Assembly (NCBI GenBank): GCA_016208495.1
Contig: JACQXX010000147.1
Location: forward strand, 1 to 32,463
Reading direction: 5' to 3'
Length of the DNA: 32,463 nt
DNA from: Acidobacteriota bacterium
GTDB lineage: Bacteria; Acidobacteriota; Blastocatellia; Chloracidobacteriales; Chloracidobacteriaceae
Positions 26,118-31,449 of the stretch are shown one piece after another; positions within the stretch are counted from its first letter, which is position 1; every line of letters starts with the position of its first letter. The translations under genes were made by a program, and so were the position numbers. The notes beneath the pieces were generated by a model that was given only the letters and a program-made list of their open reading frames with translations, was not told the DNA's origin and ran no database searches.

Positions 26118-26250
26118 GGTGACGAATGCCTGAGGAACTACATAGGGGCCCGGAGGCGCCTGGTTCGACTCCAGGGTGTGCGACGTGCTCGCACACAAGC
26201 TCAGCGGTTGAGCGTCGGGAAAAAAGGTTTCTCACCACCTTGTCGTCACC
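26118..26250 (+). ncRNA. yrlA: Y RNA 2 with permuted tRNA-like domain
   Basis: Terminal stem GGUGACGA / UCGUCACC (perfect), second stem UGAGGAAC / GUUUCUCA (8 bp). Permuted tRNA domain: T arm CCUGG-UUCGACU-CCAGG (26159-26175), acceptor GUGUGCG-ACGUGCU-CGCACAC (26176-26196), D arm GCUC-AGCGGUU-GAGC (26199-26213), and anticodon-like stem UCGGG (26215-26219) with CCCGG (26149-26153). The acceptor loop does not keep CCA. I cannot name the parental tRNA with confidence. Elbow nucleotides (GG in the D loop, UUC in the T loop) are intact. Confidence 0.9.
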
Positions 26251-26333
26251 TTAAAATACAGGGCTAGGGGCTGAGGGCTGAAGACAATCCAAATATATCA
26301 GCCATATAATTTTAAAAACTGATCGGGTTGAGT

Positions 26334-26657
26334 ATGTCGAGTAGTGAAAACACCTGCGAACTCTGTAGCCGAACGGTCCGCCGCGTGACCAGACATCATT
26401 TGATCCCACGGGCGCGGCATAAGGTCTATAAACGCAAGAAAGATTTCGATCATTCGGTGCTGCATTGCGTGATTCAAACCTGTAGCCCGTGCCATCGCAA
26501 CCTGCATGCGCATTTGACCGAACGCGAACTGGCGACCAGCTACAACACGATTGAAAAGCTCTTGACCCATCCTGGTGTGAAGAATTTTACCGACTGGGTT
26601 GCCACCAAACCTGATATGGCGCTCAGAGTTCGACGGTCCAGGGCTAAAGGCAGTTAG
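26334..26657 (+). CDS. Small HNH-type zinc protein inside the Y RNA array
   Basis: A 107-residue protein of the HNH endonuclease superfamily. CELC (Cys8, Cys11) and CSPCHRNLHAHL supply a four-cysteine zinc site, and RHHLIPRARHK carries the HH of the catalytic motif. The tail TYNTIEKLLTHP-like segment and FTDWVATKPD are common in this small stand-alone HNH family. The ATG at 26334 was chosen over a TTG two codons upstream; the ribosome site is weak. Heptamer repeats begin at its stop codon. It lies between Y RNA 2 and Y RNA 3, so it is probably carried on the same transcript. Whether it cuts DNA, RNA or the Y RNAs themselves is unknown. Confidence 0.8.
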   Translation: MSSSENTCELCSRTVRRVTRHHLIPRARHKVYKRKKDFDHSVLHCVIQTCSPCHRNLHAHLTERELATSYNTIEKLLTHPGVKNFTDWVATKPDMALRVRRSRAKGS

Positions 26658-26799
26658 GGTTCGGGGTTCGGGGTTCGGGGTTCGGGGTTCGGGGTTCGGG
26701 GTTCGGGGTTCTTCGAATTGAGTTTCTTTTCGTCCTGTTTGTCCCTTTTGTCCTTTTTGTCTTTATTTCAAACCCTGAACCCTGAACCCTGAACCCTGA
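26657..26799. repeat. Composite heptamer repeat between HNH gene and Y RNA 3
   Basis: (GGGTTCG)n from 26657 to 26711, a linker with TTCGAATT and four GTCC-TTTT units, then inverted (CCCTGAA)n at 26771-26799. The inverted block ends 4 nt before Y RNA 3. It has the same design as 10460-10639 and 28951-29107. Confidence 0.9.
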
Positions 26800-26802
26800 T
26801 TT

Positions 26803-26946
26803 GCGGCGAATGCCAGAGGAACTACATAAAGATTCTGGTTCACGAAAGTGAGTTCAGGTGCAAATCCTGACGCCTCCATCACTTACGGAGGTGTGGCGGA
26901 ACAGTAGACGCGCTGGAAAAACCGTTTCTCGCCCCCTTGTCGCCGC
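26803..26946 (+). ncRNA. yrlA: Y RNA 3 with permuted Leu-like tRNA domain
   Basis: Terminal stem GCGGCGA / UCGCCGC differs from Y RNA 1 at two base pairs on both strands, a clean compensatory change. Second stem GAGGAAC / GUUUCUC. The tRNA part is class II: a variable arm UUCAC-GAAA-GUGAG (26839-26852), T arm UCAGG-UGCAAAU-CCUGA (26854-26870), acceptor CGCCUCC-loop-GGAGGUG (26871-26893), D arm GCG-GAACAGUAGA-CGC. This matches tRNA-Leu closely, including GGCGG and UAGACGCGCUGG on the 5' half. The acceptor loop begins AUCA, like a mutated CCA end. The T loop is UGC instead of UUC and the D loop lacks GG. The anticodon-stem strands no longer complement. Confidence 0.88.
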
Positions 26947-27067
26947 TTTCAACCGAATGAAGAATGAAGAATGAAGAATGAAGAATGAAGAATTGAGAAT
27001 GAAGAATTGAGAATGAAGAATTTCGAAATCCCTGAACCCTGAACCCTGAACCCTGAACCCTGATTTG
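26947..27067. repeat. Spacer of heptamers (GAATGAA)n and (CCCTGAA)n between Y RNAs 3 and 4
   Basis: It begins TTTCAACCGAATGAAG, runs through about nine GAATGAA/GAATTGA-type 7-bp units, then TTTCGAAAT and about five CCCTGAA units ending CCCTGATT. It is nearly identical to the spacer at 27211-27303 apart from heptamer copy number. Confidence 0.9.
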
Positions 27068-27210
27068 GTAGCGAATGCCTGAGGAACTACATTCCAGGGT
27101 GGAAATCTCGGGTGCGATTCCCGAGTCTGATTGTGAGCAATCAGGTCGTCTAAAAGCAGGACGCCACTTGCGCCATTGGCGCTGTCCGTTTCTCAAAACC
27201 TTGTCGCTAC
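27068..27210 (+). ncRNA. yrlA: Y RNA 4 with permuted Glu/Gln-like tRNA domain
   Basis: Terminal stem GUAGCGA / UCGCUAC (perfect), second stem UGAGGAAC / GUUUCUCA. T arm CUCGGG-UGCGAUU-CCCGAG (27107-27125), acceptor UCUGAUU-GUGAGC-AAUCAGG (27126-27145), D arm GUC-UAAAAGCAG-GAC (27148-27162) as in the UCGUCUA-type tRNAs for Glu and Gln. Anticodon-like stem CCACU (27164-27168) / GGUGG (27098-27102). An extra hairpin GCGCC-AUU-GGCGC (27170-27182) replaces the anticodon loop. As in Y RNA 3, the T loop is UGC and the D loop has AG in place of GG. Confidence 0.88.
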
Positions 27211-27303
27211 TTCAAACCGAATGAAGAATGAAGAATTGAGAATGAAGAATTTCGAAATCCCTGAACCCTGAACCCTGAACCCTGAACCCTGAACCCTGAT
27301 TCA
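27211..27303. repeat. Spacer of heptamers between Y RNAs 4 and 5
   Basis: Same order as 26947-27067: CAAACCGAATGAAG, GAATGAA/GAATTGA units, TTTCGAAAT, then CCCTGAA units ending CCCTGATT directly before the next Y RNA. The two spacers mark Y RNAs 3-5 as a tandem duplication. Confidence 0.9.
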
Positions 27304-27450
27304 GGTGCGAATGCCATCGGAAGTACATGCCTGTAACGCACGAGGTCTGGGTTCGAATCCCAGCGATCCCCCCACTATCTTCCATCCAGTATGGGGATTG
27401 TAGTTTAATGGCTAGAACGCGTAAAAACCTTTCGACCCTTTTGTCGCACC
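27304..27450 (+). ncRNA. yrlA: Y RNA 5 with permuted Asp-like tRNA domain
   Basis: Terminal stem GGUGCGA / UCGCACC (perfect). Second stem UCGGAAG (27317-27323) / CUUUCGA (27429-27435), which replaces both strands of the UGAGGAAC/GUUUCUCA helix of its neighbours. T arm CUGGG-UUCGAAU-CCCAG (27347-27363), acceptor CGAUCCC / GGGAUUG closed by a long loop (27371-27393) that begins CCCA. D arm GUUU-AAUGGCUA-GAAC (27403-27418), and a 4-bp anticodon-like stem GCGU / ACGC. The stretch CCUGUAACGC resembles the tRNA-Asp anticodon arm with GUC changed to GUA. Elbow nucleotides GG and UUC are intact. A short T-run (CTCTTTTTAG) follows and might end the transcript of this RNA. Confidence 0.88.
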
Positions 27451-27458
27451 CTCTTTTT

Positions 27459-27535
27459 AGGGCTTGGGGCTTGGGGCTGAGGGCTTGGGGTCAAAAACTA
27501 AGCACCAGTCACCAAATACCAGTCACCAGATTCAG
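27459..27535. repeat. Degenerate heptamers GGGCTTG and CACCAGT before rtcB
   Basis: About four GGGCTTG/GGGCTGA units (27459-27489) are followed by CACCAGT, CACCAAA, TACCAGT and CACCAGA (27504-27531). These are two more unrelated 7-bp units in one 90-bp gap. Confidence 0.75.
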
Positions 27536-27543
27536 TCCACAAT

Positions 27544-28950
27544 ATGAAGAAAAAAATTGATTCCAAGCGCCACCCAATTGCGAACCACCGTCTGTCTCCG
27601 GCTGAAATGGCCGGGATGTTGACCGATGATACCGACGAACTGATTGAAGATCCCGCGCCGGTCCGGAAAAAGAAGGCCGAAGCGCTCGAGAAAATTGCCA
27701 TGACTGAGACACTCCAGGACACAACCCCGCCAGGATATAACCTGATTGAAACCAAAGACGGCGTTCCGATTAAAGCCTGGACCAAAGGCGTTCCGATTGA
27801 ACAGGAAGCCCAGCGCCAGTTGCGCAACATTTCGCAATTGCCGTTTGTTTACAAGTGGGTTGCCGCCATGCCGGATGTGCATTGGGGCATCGGCGCCACG
27901 GTCGGAAGCGTGATTCCAACCAAAGGCGCGATCATTCCGGCGGCTGTGGGTGTGGATATTGGTTGCGGGATGTGTGCGGTCCAGACGACGTTAAATGCAA
28001 ATAATCTTCCTGATAACCTTCATAAACTCCGTGAGTGTATCGAGCTGGCTGTTCCACATGGACGAACCCACAACGGAGGCCCCGGTGATCGAGGTGCCTG
28101 GGGAACGCCGCCGCCGCGTCAGATTGAGACATGGACCCAGCTTAAAGAAGGCTATGACCGAATTGTGGCCAAACATTCGAAATTGAGCCGAGGGAATGAT
28201 ATCAATCATTTAGGGACACTCGGAACGGGAAATCACTTCATCGAACTGTGTCTGGATGAAGCCAACAACGTGTGGATTATGCTCCATAGCGGGTCACGTG
28301 GCGTCGGTAACCGCATCGGTTCATACTTTATCGAGTTGGCCAAACTGGACATGATGCGCAACCTTCATAACCTGCCGGACAAGGATCTGGCGTATTTCAT
28401 GGAAGGCGCCGTGCATTTTGACGACTACGTTGAGGCCGTATCCTGGGCGCAAAACTATGCTCGCTGGAATCGGAAGTTGATGTTAGAGCAAATCATTGAT
28501 GCGATGACTGATTCAGGTGAACTCCCTGAGTTCTCTCCGTCAGTTGAAGTCGTGAATTGCCATCACAACTATGTTCAGATGGAACAACATTTTGGCGAAA
28601 CAGTGTATGTAACTCGCAAAGGTGCTGTCCGCGCAGGTGTCGGTGATATGGGCATCATCCCAGGAAGTATGGGGGCGCGATCCTATATCGTGCGCGGAAA
28701 GGGGAACCCCGAGAGCTTTCATTCGTGCAGCCACGGTGCCGGACGGGCCATGTCGCGTAGTGCAGCGAAAAAACGATTTACCGTCGAAGATCACGTCCGG
28801 GCGACTGCTGGGGTTGAATGTCGCAAAGACAAGGATGTGATTGATGAAACACCGGCGGCATACAAGGACATTGATGCCGTGATGCACGCCCAATCTGACC
28901 TGGTCGAGGTCGTGCATACCTTAAAGCAGGTGTTGTGTGTGAAGGGGTAG
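27544..28950 (+). CDS. rtcB: RtcB, GTP-dependent RNA ligase
   Basis: A 468-residue 3'-5' ligase that joins 2',3'-cyclic-phosphate or 3'-phosphate ends to 5'-OH ends with GTP and Mn2+. Motifs: PDVHWGIGATVGSVIPTKGA, VGVDIGCGM (Asp138, Cys141), GTGNHF (His231), HSGSRG (His248), NCHHNY (His340), and the guanylylation motif SCSHGAGRAMSR (His397, equivalent to E. coli His337). E. coli RtcB has about 408 residues. Here ~55 residues of charged sequence (KKKIDSKRH, RKKKAEALEK) precede the conserved start near ETKDGVPIKAW. ATG 27544 lacks a ribosome site; an internal ATG at 27700 would give a standard-length enzyme, but the upstream codons look coding. It lies 93 nt after the last Y RNA and belongs to the sigma54 operon. 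Confidence 0.96.
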   Translation: MKKKIDSKRHPIANHRLSPAEMAGMLTDDTDELIEDPAPVRKKKAEALEKIAMTETLQDTTPPGYNLIETKDGVPIKAWTKGVPIEQEAQRQLRNISQLPFVYKWVAAMPDVHWGIGATVGSVIPTKGAIIPAAVGVDIGCGMCAVQTTLNANNLPDNLHKLRECIELAVPHGRTHNGGPGDRGAWGTPPPRQIETWTQLKEGYDRIVAKHSKLSRGNDINHLGTLGTGNHFIELCLDEANNVWIMLHSGSRGVGNRIGSYFIELAKLDMMRNLHNLPDKDLAYFMEGAVHFDDYVEAVSWAQNYARWNRKLMLEQIIDAMTDSGELPEFSPSVEVVNCHHNYVQMEQHFGETVYVTRKGAVRAGVGDMGIIPGSMGARSYIVRGKGNPESFHSCSHGAGRAMSRSAAKKRFTVEDHVRATAGVECRKDKDVIDETPAAYKDIDAVMHAQSDLVEVVHTLKQVLCVKG

Positions 28951-29107
28951 GGTTCAGGGTTCGGGGTTCGGGGTTCGGGGTTCGGGGTTTTCGAAAAAGT
29001 ACGATTCAAGATACCCATATACCCTTCAGGGTCTTGCGGATTTTCCTTTTCGTCCTTTTTGTCCTTTGGGTTTTACCCTGAACCCTGAACCTTGAACCCC
29101 GAACCCC
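28951..29107. repeat. Composite heptamer repeat after rtcB
   Basis: (GGGTTCR)n starts directly at the rtcB stop (28951-28989). A linker with TTTTCGTCC-TTTTTGTCC (29040-29060) follows, then inverted CCCTGAA/CCCCGAA units (29075-29107). It has the same composite design as at 10460 and 26657. Confidence 0.9.
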
Positions 29108-29122
29108 AAAGTTATGGTTCCG

Positions 29123-29223
29123 GCAGGGGTAGGAGCGACTGGCCATGTGTGGTTCCATCACCCAATGCGAGCTGTGTCTCGGATTCCGCAAATCTGAAAA
29201 TTCGTTCTCCAGATCGCCCCTGC
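29123..29223. other. Possible structured element or small MITE between rtcB and slipin
   Basis: GCAGGGG (29123-29129) faces CCCCTGC (29217-29223), and GCGA (29167-29170) faces TCGC just inside the right arm. The 101-bp unit has no ribosome site and no convincing reading frame. It lacks the Y RNA stem motifs, so I do not count it as a seventh Y RNA. It could be a degenerate mobile repeat or an unassigned RNA. Confidence 0.3.
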
Positions 29224-29362
29224 TACGGAGCCGCCCATTTGTAAGGTAACACCAGGTTTTGTTTATTTCTTGGACACGCATCGGGCTCACTGAGTGAAAA
29301 ACCTGTCTTTCCCTCAGCCCTTAGCCCCAAGCCCGAAAGTGTGCTGCCAGGAGGATAGAGTC

Positions 29363-30211
29363 ATGAAAAGAGAAGTAATTATTAAAGACACCCATCGTGG
29401 GTTGTATTATGAAGATGGCGTCCTCACCAAGCTTCTGGAAGGCGGGCGCTATGTGATTCCACGTCATTTTAATCTTGGGTTTTACCGCCGTCCAAAAGTG
29501 GAAATCGTCCTGGTGGACATCCGCGAACGAGATTTGACGATTAAAGGTCAGGAAATTTTGACTTCAGACAAGGTCGCGATTCGGGTGAGCATCGTGGTGC
29601 AATTCCGGGTGACAGATCCAAAAGCCGCACTGCACGAAGTTCAAAACTACGAAGATCGCCTCTACAGCGACGTTCAACTGGCCGCCCGTCGGTCTCTGGC
29701 ATCAATGGCGCTCGAAGAAATTTTGACCAACCGCAACCGCCTCAACGAAGACATCCGGCACGATGTGAAAGAAGCGGCAGCGAGCTACGGCGTGGCTATC
29801 CTGCGCGCTGACGTGAAGGATTTGATCTTCCCAGGGAACTTGCAGGAAATTATGAACCGCGTGCTGGCAGCCGAACGCATGAGCCAGGCTCAGTTGATCG
29901 AAGCCCGAACCAAGGCTGAAGTTCAGCAAATTGATGCGCAGGCCCGGTCTCAGTCACAACATATCGAAGCCGAAACGCAGGCTGACAATCGTCGCACCAT
30001 TGCCCAAAGTGAAGCTGCGGCCCACACCCTCAAAACCGAAGCCGAAATTCGAGCCCTTCGCGACCGTGCCGAAGCAGCAGACGCATACAACCAGCATCCA
30101 GCACTGATGCGGCTACAGGAACTTGAAACCCTGCGTGAGCTTTCACGCACGGCCAACGCCCGCATTTACATCGGGTTTGATAAGCATCAGGAACTGGCAA
30201 GCGGCGAGTAG
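29363..30211 (+). CDS. Slipin (SPFH/band-7) protein of the RNA-repair operon
   Basis: A 282-residue stomatin-like protein. The SPFH domain occupies about 1-190 (GLYYEDGVLTKLLEGGRYVIPR, VEIVLVDIRERDLTIKGQEIL). It is followed by a short Ala/Glu/Gln-rich coiled coil (about 180-245) and a helical tail (ALMRLQELETLRELS). AGGAGG lies 8 nt before ATG 29363; a GTG 23 codons upstream lacks a ribosome site and encodes unlikely sequence. No N-terminal membrane hairpin is present, so it may be soluble or depend on a partner for membrane contact. Its place between rtcB and rtcA in a sigma54 operon suggests a role in RNA-damage response, perhaps scaffolding Ro60 or RtcB. That is inference. Confidence 0.87.
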   Translation: MKREVIIKDTHRGLYYEDGVLTKLLEGGRYVIPRHFNLGFYRRPKVEIVLVDIRERDLTIKGQEILTSDKVAIRVSIVVQFRVTDPKAALHEVQNYEDRLYSDVQLAARRSLASMALEEILTNRNRLNEDIRHDVKEAAASYGVAILRADVKDLIFPGNLQEIMNRVLAAERMSQAQLIEARTKAEVQQIDAQARSQSQHIEAETQADNRRTIAQSEAAAHTLKTEAEIRALRDRAEAADAYNQHPALMRLQELETLRELSRTANARIYIGFDKHQELASGE

Positions 30212-30307
30212 TCAGTACCGCCTGCGTGAGCGGGTGGGTTGTAGAGATCAAAGAGCGAGGCTATGCTACTCGCTATTCGCAACTCACAATTCTTTAAGGA
30301 GTTTTCT

Positions 30308-31333
30308 GTGATTACCATTGACGGATCGTTCGGAGAAGGCGGCGGTCAAATTCTGCGCTCGGCGCTCGGATTGTCGCTTGTCACCGGAAAGCCATTCAAA
30401 ATTGAAAAAATTCGGGCTGGTCGGAAGAATCCAGGACTCCTTCGCCAGCATTTGACCGCTGTGAACGCCGCCACTCAGGTTGGCAATGCCGAAGCCGAAG
30501 GCGCCTCCCTTGGGTCAAAAACCCTGGTGTTCCAGCCTGGAACAGTCAATCCTGGCAACTTCCGGTTTGCAGTCGGAACGGCGGGCAGTGCGACACTGGT
30601 CCTGCAAACGATCCTCCCGGCGCTCCTGACGGTGACCGAACGAACCGAACTCACCCTTGAAGGCGGCACTCATAACCCGTTTGCGCCACCGTTTGATTTT
30701 TTGTCGAAAGCGTTTCTCCCACGGTTGAACAAGATGGGGCCGAAGGTTTCAGTTCGATTGGACCGACCAGGGTTTTATCCGGCTGGCGGAGGCAAGTTCC
30801 ACGTCACGATTGAACCTTCTCCGGATGGACTCCTTGGCTTCCACTTACCCGAACGCGGCAAAGTGCTCAATCGCCGCGTGAAAGCTTCGGTTGCCTGTTT
30901 ACCTCCGGAAATTGCAGATCGCGAATTGACCGAAATTTCGCGCAAAATGTCGCTCGAAAAGCACCACCTGGAAACCGAAGTGTTTGAAAATTCGCATGGG
31001 CCAGGCAATGTTGTGACCATCGAAATCGAAAGCGAACACGTCACCGAAGTCTTCACCGGCTTTGGCGAAAAAGGCGTCCGGGCGGAATCGGTGGCCGACA
31101 ATGCGGTGAAACTGGTGCGGCGCTATCTGACGTCGGATGTGCCAGTTGGCGAATATCTGGCCGATCAGTTGTTGATTCCGCTGGCGCTGGCCGGAGAAGG
31201 TTCATTCGTCACGCTTCCACCTTCGCGCCATACCACGACCAATATCGAAATCATTAAGTTGTTCCTGGATGTGGAAATTACGACTTCACAGTTGAATAAA
31301 ACGGCCTGGGAGGTTAGAGTGGCTGCAAAGTAA
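30308..31333 (+). CDS. rtcA: RtcA, RNA 3'-terminal phosphate cyclase
   Basis: A 341-residue enzyme that uses ATP to convert RNA 3'-phosphates to 2',3'-cyclic phosphates, with adenylylation of a histidine. It starts MITIDGSFGEGGGQILRSAL, the classic RtcA N-terminus. It continues with GRKNPGLLRQHLTAV, GTAGSATLVLQTILPALL and RPGFYPAGGGKF, and near the end has PPSRHTTTNIEIIKLF, where His308 matches the E. coli catalytic His309. Length equals that of E. coli RtcA (~338). The start is GTG 30308 with AAGGAG 6 nt upstream; an in-frame ATG 15 codons earlier has no ribosome site. It is the last recognisable gene of the RNA-repair operon, 96 nt after the slipin. Confidence 0.95.
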   Translation: MITIDGSFGEGGGQILRSALGLSLVTGKPFKIEKIRAGRKNPGLLRQHLTAVNAATQVGNAEAEGASLGSKTLVFQPGTVNPGNFRFAVGTAGSATLVLQTILPALLTVTERTELTLEGGTHNPFAPPFDFLSKAFLPRLNKMGPKVSVRLDRPGFYPAGGGKFHVTIEPSPDGLLGFHLPERGKVLNRRVKASVACLPPEIADRELTEISRKMSLEKHHLETEVFENSHGPGNVVTIEIESEHVTEVFTGFGEKGVRAESVADNAVKLVRRYLTSDVPVGEYLADQLLIPLALAGEGSFVTLPPSRHTTTNIEIIKLFLDVEITTSQLNKTAWEVRVAAK

Positions 31334-31372
31334 CCAGTCTGGTTCTTGGTTCTTCGAACGTATTGATTTCCA

Positions 31373-31432
31373 ACCACTAACCACTAACCACTAATCACTA
31401 ACCACTAACCACTAACCACTAACCACTAACCA
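31373..31432. repeat. Heptamer repeat, unit AACCACT, about nine copies
   Basis: Nearly perfect AACCACT units (one AATCACT) fill most of the gap between rtcA and the SGNH hydrolase gene. It is a further independent 7-bp unit. Confidence 0.92.
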
Positions 31433-31449
31433 CATTCTTCATAGGCTTT

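Noticed and set aside
26879-27196. Minus-strand reading frame across Y RNAs 3 and 4
   Set aside because: It runs through heptamer repeats and two structured RNAs; the repeats give low-complexity residues with no family resemblance.
29006-29290. Minus-strand 94-codon frame between rtcB and the slipin
   Set aside because: Half of it is heptamer repeat, the rest matches no family I know and has no ribosome site; treated as an unexplained element instead.
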